The position numbers were made by a program, and so were the translations under genes. This document shows positions 29,892 through 39,131 of a stretch of DNA of 64,000 nt, in pieces. The stretch spans positions 1-64,000 of the forward strand of contig NZ_PGFQ01000004.1 of NCBI RefSeq assembly GCF_029870955.1, given 5' to 3'. This stretch comes from Sulfitobacter faviae. Lineage in GTDB: Bacteria; Pseudomonadota; Alphaproteobacteria; Rhodobacterales; Rhodobacteraceae. How positions within the stretch are numbered: the first letter of the stretch is position 1; the number at the start of each line of letters is the position of its first letter. A model generated the notes under the pieces. The model was not told where the DNA came from, ran no database searches, and was given only the letters and a program-made list of their open reading frames with translations.

Positions 29892-31382
29892 GTGGACTTG
29901 TATTTGAAGGTGCGTCACGCTCATTTCCAGGATGGATTGAGCGGGCGTCAGATTGCCCGGGATTTTGGGATCAGCCGGGACAGTGTTGCGAAGATGTTGG
30001 CCTATTCGGAACCGCCGGGATATCGGCGGACAGCGCCGATCAGGCGCCCGAAGCTGGATGCGTTCACCAGCCAGATGGACCAATGGCTTGCTGAAGACAG
30101 GAGCCGCCCTCGCAAGCAGCGTCACACCGCCAAGCGTATTTTCGAGCGGTTGCGGGACGAGTGCGGTTTTGATGGCAGCTACACCATCGTCAAGGATTAC
30201 GTTCGAGACCGGAAGCGGACCGGCAAGGAGATGTTCGTGCCGCTGAGCCATCCGCCCGGTCATGCACAGGCCGATTTTGGTGAAGCGCTTGTCGTGATCG
30301 GCGGCGTCGAGCAGAAGGCACACTTCTTTGCCCTCGATCTGCCGCACAGCGATGCATGCTACATCCGGGCCTATCCTGCGGCCAATACCGAGGCGTGGCT
30401 TGACGGCCATGTCCATGCCTTTGCGTTCTTCGGCGCGGTTCCCCAGTCGGTTCTTTATGACAATGACCGCTGCCTGGTAGCCCGGATTCTGCCGGATGGC
30501 TCCCGGCAAAGAACCCAGCGGTTCAGCGCGATGTTGTCGCATTACGTGATCCGGGACCGCTATGGCCGTCCCGGCAAGGGCAATGACAAAGGGGCCGTGG
30601 AGGGGCTGGTCGGCTACGGACGTCGCAACTTCATGGTGCCGATCCCGTCCTTTCCGGACTGGCACGCGTTCAACGCTCACCTGGAAGAGCAGTGCCGCAA
30701 GCGCCAGGGTGATGTTCTGCGTGGCCACAAGGTCAGCATCGGGGAACGGCTGAAGGCCGATCTCGCGGCGATGCGGGATTTGCCCGGCACTCCCTTTGAG
30801 GCCTGTGAGTTGCAAAGTGGCCAGGTCACATCGACATCGGTGGTGCGTTATCGCGGCAATGATTACTCGGTGCCGGTTGCCTACGGCCACCGTGCGGTCT
30901 GGATCAAGGGCTTCGTGACCCGGGTTGTCATCGGCTGCGGCGCCGAGGTGATCGCTGAGCATTCGCGCTCCTATGACACCGGCGACATGGTGTTTGATCC
31001 ACTGCATTACCTGGCGCTGATCGAACGCAAGATCATGTCCTTCGATCAGGCCGCGCCTCTGCAGGGCTGGGAGTTGCCCGAAGCGTTCAAAACCCTGCGC
31101 CGACTGCTGGAAGCCCGGCAGGGAAAGGCCGGCAAGCGCGAGTATGTGCAGGTCCTGCGCCTTCTGGAGCGCTTCGAGATTGACGTGCTGCATCTTGCCG
31201 TCAAAGATGCCCTGCGAATGGGAGCGGTCAGCTTCGATGCAATCAAGCACCTGATCTTGTGCAGGGTCGAGCAAAGGCCTCCGAGGCTGGATCTGGATGT
31301 CTATCCCTTCCTGCCCAGAACCAACATCACCACCACCTCCGCCGCATCCTACATGAGCCTGCTGGCAGGAGGTGGGGCATGA
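29892..31382 (+). CDS. istA: IS21 transposase IstA
   Basis: DDE transposase with N-terminal helix-turn-helix (GLSGRQIARDFGISRDSVAK), acidic core residues in HAQADFGEALVVIGG and SVLYDNDRCLV, and E in KGAVEGLVGYGRRNF. The GTG at 29892 (VDLYLKVRHAHFQ) matches IstA family starts better than the upstream TTG. Its stop overlaps the istB start (ATGA). Confidence 0.92.
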   Translation: MDLYLKVRHAHFQDGLSGRQIARDFGISRDSVAKMLAYSEPPGYRRTAPIRRPKLDAFTSQMDQWLAEDRSRPRKQRHTAKRIFERLRDECGFDGSYTIVKDYVRDRKRTGKEMFVPLSHPPGHAQADFGEALVVIGGVEQKAHFFALDLPHSDACYIRAYPAANTEAWLDGHVHAFAFFGAVPQSVLYDNDRCLVARILPDGSRQRTQRFSAMLSHYVIRDRYGRPGKGNDKGAVEGLVGYGRRNFMVPIPSFPDWHAFNAHLEEQCRKRQGDVLRGHKVSIGERLKADLAAMRDLPGTPFEACELQSGQVTSTSVVRYRGNDYSVPVAYGHRAVWIKGFVTRVVIGCGAEVIAEHSRSYDTGDMVFDPLHYLALIERKIMSFDQAAPLQGWELPEAFKTLRRLLEARQGKAGKREYVQVLRLLERFEIDVLHLAVKDALRMGAVSFDAIKHLILCRVEQRPPRLDLDVYPFLPRTNITTTSAASYMSLLAGGGA

Positions 31383-32143
31383 CGGATGCACCCGAACTGC
31401 TGCTGGCCCACCATCTCAAAACGCTTCGGCTGCCCACGTTCCTGCGTGAACATGACAAGCAGGCCCGTATCTGCGCCGCTGAAGGCGTAGATCACGTGCG
31501 TTACCTGGCCCGGCTGACCGAGCTGGAACTGATCGACCGGGAACGGCGCATGGTGGAACGCCGGATCAAGGCCGCAAAGTTCCCGACCATCAAAAGCCTG
31601 GACAGCTTCGACTTCAAGGCGATCCCGTCGCTCAACAAGATGATGGTGCTGGAGCTGGCGCGCTGCGAATGGATCGAACGCAAGGAGAATGTGATCGCGC
31701 TCGGTCCCTCCGGCACCGGCAAGACCCATGTCGCCCTCGGGCTGGGACTGGCTGCCTGCCAGAAAGGATTGCCTGTCGCCTTCGTGACCGCCGCAGCCCT
31801 CGTGCACGAGATGATGGAGGCCCGCGACGAAAAACGCCTCCTGCAACTCCAGCGCAAACTCGCCAAGGTCAAACTGCTGATCATCGACGAGCTGGGATTC
31901 GTCCCCTTGAGCAAAACCGGCGCCGAGCTTCTGTTCGAGCTGATCTCACAGCGCTACGAGCGAGGGTCGACCCTGATCACAAGCAACCTGCCCTTCGAGG
32001 AGTGGACCGAAACCTTCGGCACCGAACGCCTGACCGGCGCGCTGCTGGACCGGCTGACACACCACGTCAACATCCTCGAGATGAACGGCGAAAGCTACCG
32101 CCTCAATCAAAGCCGCGCCCGCCTCGCCGCCGCTAACAAATGA
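31379..32143 (+). CDS. istB: IS21 helper ATPase IstB
   Basis: AAA+ ATPase, DnaC-like, which remodels the IstA complex and selects target DNA. Walker A is GPSGTGKTHVALGLG, Walker B is LLIIDELGFVPLSK. 254 residues, intact. Starts at MTDAPELLLAHHLKTL within the istA stop. Confidence 0.93.
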   Translation: MTDAPELLLAHHLKTLRLPTFLREHDKQARICAAEGVDHVRYLARLTELELIDRERRMVERRIKAAKFPTIKSLDSFDFKAIPSLNKMMVLELARCEWIERKENVIALGPSGTGKTHVALGLGLAACQKGLPVAFVTAAALVHEMMEARDEKRLLQLQRKLAKVKLLIIDELGFVPLSKTGAELLFELISQRYERGSTLITSNLPFEEWTETFGTERLTGALLDRLTHHVNILEMNGESYRLNQSRARLAAANK

Positions 32144-32398
32144 ACCTCACAGAATTGGCCTGACGGCCAATGCGCCTTGGACCGGGCTTGCTATATGAGG
32201 GCCGCACGCTCCAAGGCGCTCGCCCCAAACTGGCCGACTTTTGCTCCGCCACAATGGCCGAATTTTACTCCGCCATTGACACAGAAATGTCACTGGGTTT
32301 GCAAAGCAGGAATGTCACTACTGGGCGCGACGGTAGCAAGGCTTTGCAGCCCGGAGACCCCACATATCGAAGGGCCGAAAAGCCTTGCGGGGATTGGC

Positions 32399-32668
32399 TT
32401 AGAGACCCAGCTTCCGTTGTTCGGTCTGATTGTAGAATGCTCTGACGCCGTCTTCGCGCACGATCTTTTCAAAGGCACGCCACGCAAGGACATCACCAAA
32501 GAAGGGCGGATTGTCTGAAATCGTCAACGTGCCGAATTGGTTCTCAACTGACAGGATCCAGCCGGGATCGATGCTGGTCTTGTAAATCTCGACGTCAAAG
32601 TGATGCCCGTCGATGGTGACGGTCTGGGTGTATTCGGAAAAGATGATCTCTGGCTCGTCCTCAGTCAT
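32399..32668 (-). CDS. Small accessory protein of the ISNCY-type element
   Basis: 89 residues, start MTEDEPEIIFSEYTQTVTID, likely a small beta-rich protein (FDVEIYKT, WILSVENQFGTLT). It lies 15 bp after the transposase gene and inside the element ends. Function unknown; not needed to explain the transposase. Confidence 0.6.
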   Translation of the reverse strand: MTEDEPEIIFSEYTQTVTIDGHHFDVEIYKTSIDPGWILSVENQFGTLTISDNPPFFGDVLAWRAFEKIVREDGVRAFYNQTEQRKLGL

Positions 32669-32683
32669 ACCGTCGATTTTGGC

Positions 32684-34036
32684 CTATTCCGCCGCCTGCG
32701 CAATCTTCTTCTTGGCTTTCGATCCTGAGGGCCTGCCAGGACGCCGCCCATTCGGTTTATAACCCATCTTCTCGGAATTTGTCCGCACCTTCGGCTTTGG
32801 CGGCGCGGCGTCCTGCATCTCCTTGATGTGTTCCAGAACTGCGCTCAGGTTTTTGTTGCTGGTGATTGCCGCATGGGTGACGCGCTGATCCATGTCGAAG
32901 ACTGTGTAGGGCAGGGAGCGGCCTTTGGAGCGCACCTCGAACCGGCCATCAACAAAGGCGTAGGTGTCCACGTATTTGCCAACCAGCCCGCGCGTGATGT
33001 CACTCTCTTCGAGCATGATCCGCTTGCGGTCGTAGGAGAACGTTAACTGCCTGCCGACATAGCGGTTCTCGCGCCAGCACAGCACATCTGCCAGCCGATC
33101 CGGTTCGACATTGAGCGCGCGATGCAGGTTGTCCGACCTGGCCGGGGCCTTGGCGAACCTGGCGTTGTGGCGGTCTTTGAAGCCTTGCAAATAGGCGTTT
33201 CCAGCTTCCATGTCTGAAATGCCCGCGATGCGCAGTTCCTTGACCAGCCGATCCTGCAACGTGCGGTTGGCGCGTTCGACACGGCCTTTGGCCTGGCTCG
33301 AATTGGCGCAGAGAATCTCGATGTTCAGCTCACTCAGCGCCCGACCAAACTGGGTGATCCGCGCACCACCCTTGGCGTCCTCTTTGGAGACACGGAACAC
33401 CGTGTGCTTGTCAGAATAGAACGCGACCGGGCGACCGTGTTTGTGCAGATAGCTTTCCAAAGCTTCAAAGTAGCTGAACGTGCTCTCTGTCTTCACAAAC
33501 CGCAGTTCCATGAGCGTGCTGGTCGCGTCATCGATGAACACAAGCAGGGTGCAAGGTGGTGCGCGGTCTTCAAACCAGCGATGGTCCGAGCCGTCGATCT
33601 GGATCAGCTCACCGAAGCATTCCCGGCGCAGGCGAGGTTGATGAAACTGGCGGCGCTGCTTGCGAGACAGCCAGATGCCATCTTCAACCATCCACTTGCG
33701 CACCGTCTCACGCGAGACCTTTAACCCATGATGTTCGGCCAACATCTCAGCCGCAAGCGTCGGCCCGAAGTCCGGATAATGTTCCTTGATGACGGTCAGC
33801 GCATAATCGCGTTTGGCTGAGTGGATTTGGTTGTTCGGCGCGCGCCCACGCGACTTGTGCCGGATCGCAGATGCACCGTCCTGGCGATACCGCTTCAAAA
33901 GCCGAAACACTTGCCGCCGTGTCAGGTCCAGCATGTTCGCCGCGTTGTCGACGCTCAGCCGCGCATCATCGACCTGCGCCAAAACCTCAACCCGGTTCAA
34001 CTCGCGCTCGCTCATCGTCACCCATCCCATGTCCAC
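32684..34036 (-). CDS. ISNCY-family transposase
   Basis: 450 residues. N-terminal helix-turn-helix (NMLDLTRRQVFRLLKRYRQDG), integrase-like DDE core with LIQIDGSDHRWFEDR (D), FIDDATSTLM, FYSDKHTVFRV (D) and SSQAKGRVERANRTLQDRL (E), and a basic C-terminal tail (RRPGRPSGSKAKKK). This layout is that of IS1202/ISNCY transposases. The start may be MSERELNRVEVL rather than the first ATG. Confidence 0.85.
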   Translation of the reverse strand: MDMGWVTMSERELNRVEVLAQVDDARLSVDNAANMLDLTRRQVFRLLKRYRQDGASAIRHKSRGRAPNNQIHSAKRDYALTVIKEHYPDFGPTLAAEMLAEHHGLKVSRETVRKWMVEDGIWLSRKQRRQFHQPRLRRECFGELIQIDGSDHRWFEDRAPPCTLLVFIDDATSTLMELRFVKTESTFSYFEALESYLHKHGRPVAFYSDKHTVFRVSKEDAKGGARITQFGRALSELNIEILCANSSQAKGRVERANRTLQDRLVKELRIAGISDMEAGNAYLQGFKDRHNARFAKAPARSDNLHRALNVEPDRLADVLCWRENRYVGRQLTFSYDRKRIMLEESDITRGLVGKYVDTYAFVDGRFEVRSKGRSLPYTVFDMDQRVTHAAITSNKNLSAVLEHIKEMQDAAPPKPKVRTNSEKMGYKPNGRRPGRPSGSKAKKKIAQAAE

Positions 34037-34093
34037 TAATCCTCGCTACCGTATGCAAGGAGAGTGACACTTCTGCTTTGCCGATGGGTGACA

Positions 34094-34880
34094 TTACTGC
34101 TTTGCGGCTACAGCCAAAAACCCAATAATACTGATTATGTGAAATAAGTACAAAAACGTTAGGCGCCGTGGCATATTTCTTCTTAGCTAGCTACCCTCTG
34201 ACATGACCAGCCAGCCCCTTCTTTACGAAAGCTGAGCGGCACCTGAAGGCCCAATCTTCAAATTTTGCTCGATCATCTGGGTTCGAGGAAAGCCCCGTAA
34301 CTTGCCCCTAATGTTAACATTCTTACCTTTTTGTCACCTTGGCAGTTTTCCAATGATCAATACAAATTGTTGCCAATGGTAATTATATAAAGAATTGATT
34401 TAATTAGATTTTAATGGCCGCGAGCTCCGATATTTCAATCCTATACACCCACCATTTAGGAGGGATTGCCAAATTCATGCTCATTATTGAAATATCCATA
34501 TTAAACTGAACAATTTGCCTCAATCAACCGGTAGGGGACGCTATGAAATTGACGGGAGTGGTGCCAGCTGAGAAAGGTTTCTGATAAGGTTGTATGGAAA
34601 ATTGCGCTGACCGTACTCTGGAAAAATTGAAGCAAAATGTCCTGTTTTTGCGCCCGATTTTTTGCGCTAAGCAAAGGATTCTTTACCTCTACACTTGAGA
34701 GTAATAGAATTATACCTTTGTTTTTATTGATTATTTGATGGTCTGCCAAGCTTACCAGACTACTCCACCCGCCCCCAGATCGAGAGATACCCTAATCTAA
34801 CCTCATTTGCGAAGTATCCACATTGAAATAAACATTTCGCCTAGCTCAAGCGCCTGCGGAAGTTATACTTAGCCTCGGGC
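34094..34880. other. A+T-rich stretch without genes
   Basis: About 790 bp between two insertion sequences. It begins with attactgctttgcgg, a repeat of the element's subterminal motif. The rest is A+T-rich; the only frame over 80 codons (34501-34749, minus) has no domain, ribosome-binding site or family features. It looks like non-coding remnant. Confidence 0.5.
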
Positions 34881-34943
34881 TGACCTGCCGCGGGATTTTT
34901 CCTCCACTATCGATTAGAGTCCGGCCCAACTTGAGGACGGACA

Positions 34944-35210
34944 ATGAAGCGAACGAGATTTACGGACGAGCAGATCATCGGTATCCTGACGGAGCACGAG
35001 GCGGGCGCGAAGTGCGCGGACCTGTGTCGCAAGCACGGCATGTCTGAAGGCACCTTCTATAATTGGAAGGCCAAGTTCGGCGGCATGACAGTGTCGGAGG
35101 CCAAGCGTCTGAAAGCGCTCGAAGATGAGAACGCGAAGTTGAAGAAGCTGCTTGCCGAGCAGATGCTGGATCTCGCGGCGATTAAAGAGCTGGTTTCAAA
35201 AAAGTGGTGA
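34944..35210 (+). CDS. IS3-family transposase OrfA (IS407-like)
   Basis: 88 residues. [20 protein letters not shown], helix-turn-helix ([19 protein letters not shown]) and a leucine zipper ([20 protein letters not shown]). At its end AAAAAAG (35198-35204) can support programmed -1 frameshifting into orfB. Confidence 0.92.
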   Translation: MKRTRFTDEQIIGILTEHEAGAKCADLCRKHGMSEGTFYNWKAKFGGMTVSEAKRLKALEDENAKLKKLLAEQMLDLAAIKELVSKKW

Positions 35211-36052
35211 CGCCTGCCGTGAAGCGCGAGGCGGTCGCGCATCTGAAGGCCCGCTTCGGGCTGTCGGAACGGCGGGCGTGCCGGATAGCCGGAGCGGATC
35301 GCAAGATGGTGCGCTACCGATCACAGCGTGCGCCTGACACTGTGCTACGTGGCAGGCTGCGCGAGTTGGCCAATGAGCGACGTCGGTTCGGCTATCGGCG
35401 GCTCTTCGTGCTGCTGCGCCGCGAGGGCGAGCCATCCGGCATTAACCGCATCTATCGGCTCTATCGCGAGGAGGGACTGACGGTGCGCAAGCGGAAGGCC
35501 CGGCGCAAGGCTGTCGGGGCGCGGGCGCCGATCCTGGCTGAGGCGCAGCCCAATGCACGTTGGTCGCTGGATTTCGTTCACGACCAATTCGCGAATGGAC
35601 AGCGCTTCCGGGTGCTAAACGTGGTCGACGATGTTACCCGTGAATGCCTGGCGTCGATCCCGGACACTTCGATCTCGGGACGCCGGGTAGCGCGCGAGCT
35701 GACGGCTCTGATCGAGCGCCGCGGGAAGCCGGGGATGATTGTCTCCGACAATGGGACGGAACTGACTTCGAATGCGATCCTGCGGTGGTGTTCCGAGCAC
35801 CGGGTCGAATGGCACTACATCGCGCCGGGCAAGCCCATGCAGAACGGCTTCGTGGAAAGTTTCAACGGGCGGATGCGCGACGAGCTGCTCAATGAGACCA
35901 TGTTCCGTAACCTGCCTCATGCCCGCGTCGTGATCTCGACTTGGGCCACCGACTACAACACCGAACGCCCGCATTCAGCCTTGAATTACCAGACCCCGGC
36001 TGACTACGCGCGGACCCTGACCAACGCAATCGCCAGATGGCGTAAACACTAA
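35204..36052 (+). CDS. IS3-family transposase OrfB (IS407-like)
   Basis: 282 residues in the -1 frame to orfA. DDE residues: [23 protein letters not shown] and [33 protein letters not shown] closes the core. Intact, so this element may be active. Produced normally as an OrfAB fusion by frameshifting; the free GTG at 35204 is a secondary start. Confidence 0.92.
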   Translation: MVTPAVKREAVAHLKARFGLSERRACRIAGADRKMVRYRSQRAPDTVLRGRLRELANERRRFGYRRLFVLLRREGEPSGINRIYRLYREEGLTVRKRKARRKAVGARAPILAEAQPNARWSLDFVHDQFANGQRFRVLNVVDDVTRECLASIPDTSISGRRVARELTALIERRGKPGMIVSDNGTELTSNAILRWCSEHRVEWHYIAPGKPMQNGFVESFNGRMRDELLNETMFRNLPHARVVISTWATDYNTERPHSALNYQTPADYARTLTNAIARWRKH

Positions 36053-36203
36053 CCGGGCTCCGGTCGCGACTGGATGAAAGTTCAGTGGCAGGTCACGGCT
36101 GCCGAACTTGTTTGCTCGTCAGCGGCGATACCCAAACCATGTTCGGATCAAACCAGATTGTTAGAGAACCGCGACGTCTAACGCCTCGTTGTCAGTACTA
36201 CAT

Positions 36204-37337
36204 CTATATGTAACCAGAAAGTCTAGAAAGCTTCATGGCTCGCTCTCGCTTTTCATCAATAGAATCAAAATTTGCTTTTAACATGTCTTCTAGGCACTGA
36301 GTTGAGTTCAGCAGATCGAGCCAATCACTTCCAAGGTCACATACAGATTTATGTTTGACACTGTAGTAATCGTCTCCGGTAGCAACGTATGCTCCTTTAG
36401 CTCCAACCCGTGCAGCAAGCAAATGTAAGTGAAATCGCGTTGATATACATACGTCATTCTTCTTTATCGGCAGGCCGTTGCGCAACATATCAGTTTTTGT
36501 ATAAACTCTAATATCTATACCTAAAGCCGCTTCGAGTTTCTTAAAAAAGACCTGATCGGGCCCATCATGGAACTGTAGATACTTTATATCGAATGTACCT
36601 TCGTACCCATCAATAAACTTAAGGATGCGGTTCAAAATTCTATCGTGTGATTCATCTCCTGCAAGATTTGATTGCACGCATATATTAATCGAAGTTTCAG
36701 TGTTTTCTGGAGAACCTTCAACACGAACAGGCGTTATAAACGTATCATCTGAACCAAAAACTATATTACTACAGGGATATTTCCGAGAAAATTCCTCGTA
36801 GCTTTCGATGTCCCGTACCTCAATCAGATCAAACCTAGATATAATTTCGTCCACAGACTGTCGGTTCTTCTGGAGTACGGGGGTCACCCCTACCCCAGTA
36901 GCTATAAGTGGAACATTCAAGGCAAATGAAATCTCGCTAAGTAACGCAGCCATTCCCCATGGCTCGGCATAACGCTTGTTCCAGTAACCCCCGCCAAAGA
37001 ACTGAATCGCTTCAAGCTCGAGAAGGCGGCCTCTATGTTCCTCTGACGATAAAATATCAAGGGCGGCCTTCTTTCCCGCAAGTATGTTATGCTCAATATG
37101 ATCCTCTGTAACACCCCTTAAGGTTTCGACCGCGCGGCGAAAAATTTCGTGAAAACCGGTTTCCAAGCTAAAGTTGCTGCTCGCAGAATAGAAGCTTTCA
37201 AGCCAACGGTCTGGTCGAACAACACACAAGCTCAAGTCTGCCCTATTGTCACCGTAGTAGCTGATCCAACGATCCAACATATAGTCATCGCCGAAGTTTC
37301 CACACCCGCCGAAGCCGTATAAAATTCTCCAAGACAC
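36204..37337 (-). CDS. Polysaccharide pyruvyltransferase family protein
   Basis: 377 residues. N-terminal YGFGGCGNFGDDYMLDRWIS and C-terminal ISTRFHLHLLAARVGA are hallmarks of the polysaccharide pyruvyltransferase (CsaB/WcaK-type) family, which adds ketal-linked pyruvate from PEP to sugars. Middle segments (FFGGGYWNKRYAEPWGMAA, IATGVGVTPVLQ) fit. It is A+T-rich relative to flanks. Together with the downstream sulfotransferase it would add negative charge to the exopolysaccharide. Confidence 0.82.
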   Translation of the reverse strand: MSWRILYGFGGCGNFGDDYMLDRWISYYGDNRADLSLCVVRPDRWLESFYSASSNFSLETGFHEIFRRAVETLRGVTEDHIEHNILAGKKAALDILSSEEHRGRLLELEAIQFFGGGYWNKRYAEPWGMAALLSEISFALNVPLIATGVGVTPVLQKNRQSVDEIISRFDLIEVRDIESYEEFSRKYPCSNIVFGSDDTFITPVRVEGSPENTETSINICVQSNLAGDESHDRILNRILKFIDGYEGTFDIKYLQFHDGPDQVFFKKLEAALGIDIRVYTKTDMLRNGLPIKKNDVCISTRFHLHLLAARVGAKGAYVATGDDYYSVKHKSVCDLGSDWLDLLNSTQCLEDMLKANFDSIDEKRERAMKLSRLSGYI

Positions 37338-37420
37338 CTTTTTTCCCTTCTGCGCGCTCAGTTTCTTAGCTGCCTTAAGGCGACTAGACCTTAGTATGTA
37401 TAGGTTAATTCTTTTCTTTG

Positions 37421-38509
37421 CTACAACGCCAAATCCCGCACCAACTTATCAATTATACGCTTTCCGTTGTCTGAAAGCCCTTCGATTGAATTTGCAGCTT
37501 GAAGGCAACTTCCTAAATACTCCATATCTATACTCCCCGAATCTCTACTCTCGGGATATTCATCAAAGTTGGAATCAAATAATTTTGACCGCCCTAAAAT
37601 ATCACATAACACCTTGTTGCTTTGTGAAAACTTATGCATAAAAGAGATTGCCTCGTCTTTTGAGGGAAGAAATTTCTCGCTCTGCAAGCTGGAAGGTAAG
37701 TTTTTCCAAATTTTTTTTAGATCTTGAATGGATACACCGCATCTCTTCAACTTCCACATTAATCGGGATTCTTGCTCAGTAGCAGATTGGTTCAACAGAA
37801 TTCTTTTGCGTCGTAGGCAATTAATACCAATCAGGTTATAGAAATCTTCAACTGTATCCTGGCCAACGAGGCTTGACCGATGGTAGATGCGAATTATAAT
37901 TTCGGCTTTTGGGAAGGCATTGGACCATCTCAGGTATAATTTGTCGTAACTTAGATAAGTTTCCGCTGAAGCTCTCAGCTTGATGGGTAAAGGTGCGTCT
38001 TCAACCCCCATCAATATCATTTGCTGGGGAGTCTTAACTCCTTGGGACTTTAGTGAAACCGCCATTCTATCTTGACGGCGAAGGTATATAATAATTTTTA
38101 TGTTTGCAAATATATCATTCAATCCGGCACTCAATTTACTTACGTCATAATCAGAAAGTAGGCTTAAATCTTCAGAGCTAATTATTGTATTTAGTTTGCT
38201 TTTGCGGAGATCCTGAAGGATTGTTTCGTACACTGGTTCAACAATTCCGAAATTGGCATCTCTTGTATAGCTCCAAGACACCATTCTATTCAGGTTTGGA
38301 CCCGCATAGCGCTTTTTGAAATACTTTAATCCATGAAGTAACTGTAAGCGCCAACGATCTTTGGAAAGAGAGCTTTGAAGTGATGATGTGCCTGTCTTGT
38401 GTAGACCAATATGCAGATATAGGGTTCGATCGTTCTTACCGGCTCTGATATGCTGGTGGTCAGTTTTCGCATTTTGGGAAAGCGTGGGGCCCAATCTATT
38501 TTGGGTCAT
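37421..38509 (-). CDS. Sulfotransferase-like protein
   Basis: 362 residues. LYLHIGLHKTGTSSLQSSL (residues about 30-48) is the phosphosulfate-binding loop; IKIIIYLRRQDRMAVSL contains the 3'-phosphate-binding residues. The C-terminal 150 residues are helical. A+T-rich codon use like the adjacent pyruvyltransferase gene, 83 bp away and in the same direction. Second sulfotransferase on the plasmid; acceptor unknown. Confidence 0.8.
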   Translation of the reverse strand: MTQNRLGPTLSQNAKTDHQHIRAGKNDRTLYLHIGLHKTGTSSLQSSLSKDRWRLQLLHGLKYFKKRYAGPNLNRMVSWSYTRDANFGIVEPVYETILQDLRKSKLNTIISSEDLSLLSDYDVSKLSAGLNDIFANIKIIIYLRRQDRMAVSLKSQGVKTPQQMILMGVEDAPLPIKLRASAETYLSYDKLYLRWSNAFPKAEIIIRIYHRSSLVGQDTVEDFYNLIGINCLRRKRILLNQSATEQESRLMWKLKRCGVSIQDLKKIWKNLPSSLQSEKFLPSKDEAISFMHKFSQSNKVLCDILGRSKLFDSNFDEYPESRDSGSIDMEYLGSCLQAANSIEGLSDNGKRIIDKLVRDLAL

Positions 38510-38529
38510 ATTTTTTGCCTCATAGGTAG

Positions 38530-38826
38530 TTAGCTGACGCGTTTAGCCCTGGCTAATGCTACGCCGGCCATTGTTAGTTCTTTATGAAGCCAGGTTGGCC
38601 CTAAACTGATTGAGTACTTGGCCCAACTGGCTAGTCTGATTATGTGGCGCGTTGTCTGTGATTCAAGGCAGCGTTTTGTGGCCTTGTCCATTTGATTGCT
38701 AAAATAGCCGTAGAGCGCTACGTCGGAACGATCACCTATTCGGCTATAGCTAAGGCGCTTGGCGAGACTACGCGTTTGGGGAGTGTCGGCTAACTTAGCA
38801 ATCAAATGGACAAGGAGGTTTGCCAT
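38530..38826 (-). CDS. Unrecognised short protein
   Basis: 98 codons, MANLLVHLIAKLADTPQTRS to ALARAKRVS, basic and helical, with aaacctcctt upstream. I do not recognise it. A 21-bp perfect inverted repeat (38682-38702 and 38795-38815) lies within it, so the frame may be incidental to a repeat element or a relic. It ends 20 bp before the sulfotransferase start. Confidence 0.35.
   Translation of the reverse strand: MANLLVHLIAKLADTPQTRSLAKRLSYSRIGDRSDVALYGYFSNQMDKATKRCLESQTTRHIIRLASWAKYSISLGPTWLHKELTMAGVALARAKRVS
38682..38815. repeat. 21-bp inverted repeat pair
   Basis: CCTTGTCCATTTGATTGCTAA (38682-38702; split for reading as CCTTGTCCATTTG + ATTGCTAA) is the exact complement of 38795-38815, with an inner TAGCCG/CGGCTA continuation two bases further in. 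The arms are 92 bp apart. Possible small invertible or mobile unit end pair, or regulatory structure. Confidence 0.7.
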
Positions 38827-39131
38827 ATAAGTCTATGAATGGCATCTGCCAGCTGACAGACATCGCTGGTTCTCAGCACCAGAAGTCAGTATTCAGCGCT
38901 GGAAGGGCAGTTGATCGGGCTTACCTCATCAGGCTGTTGCTAATTTAGATTTGAGCATAGGAGGCCTGAATATTCCCGAAGAGGAAGCCCAAAACTGTTC
39001 TGTCAAATTAGACCACCTCTGTAGGTGAAACATAGCTTGTGGCTTTCGAAGGTGATCATCGGCGTTTCACTATCCGGCCTGCGGCTCTACGTCCCCATCT
39101 CAATACCGCTTTAATCGCCACAATAGTTGCC
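38827..39131. other. Intergenic region
   Basis: About 300 bp without a supported gene. It holds a loose inverted pair, gtgaaac (near 39027) and gtttcac (near 39064). No IS end was identified with confidence. Confidence 0.45.

Larger units (their letters stand above)
29822..32281 (+). mobile_element. IS21-family insertion sequence
   Basis: Complete element of about 2.46 kb with istA and istB. The left end TGTCgcgGGCGGcGTAAAA matches the complement of the right end (TGTCAATGGCGGAGTAAAA), and the right end carries the usual repeated motif (ggccgacttttgctccgcc, ggccgaattttactccgcc). It interrupts an IS3 orfB, and 6 bp beyond its right end an ISNCY/IS1202-like element begins. No clear target duplication was found, probably because of that neighbour. 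Confidence 0.85.
32288..34093 (-). mobile_element. ISNCY/IS1202-like insertion sequence
   Basis: About 1.8 kb. The ends match as inverted repeats: left TGTCAC...AAAGCAGGAATGTCAC (32288-32318), right complement TGTCAC...AAAGCAGAAGTGTCAC (34064-34093). It encodes a transposase and a small accessory protein, both on minus. It abuts the right end of the IS21 element. Confidence 0.75.
34881..36095 (+). mobile_element. IS3-family (IS407-like) insertion sequence
   Basis: About 1.2 kb with TGACCTGCC at the left end and GGCAGGTCA at the right end, and weaker matches inward (gggattttt / gaacttt). Contains orfA and orfB overlapping at an A6G slippery run. The flanks (gggc and cggc) do not give an exact target duplication. 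Confidence 0.8.

Noticed and set aside
29391-31391. A 666-codon open frame on the minus strand
   Set aside because: Only its last 140 codons are real (IS3 orfB relic). The rest is antisense to istA, a product of high G+C codon bias.
34881-36095. A target duplication for the IS407-like element
   Set aside because: Flanking gggc and cggc differ by one base; not called.
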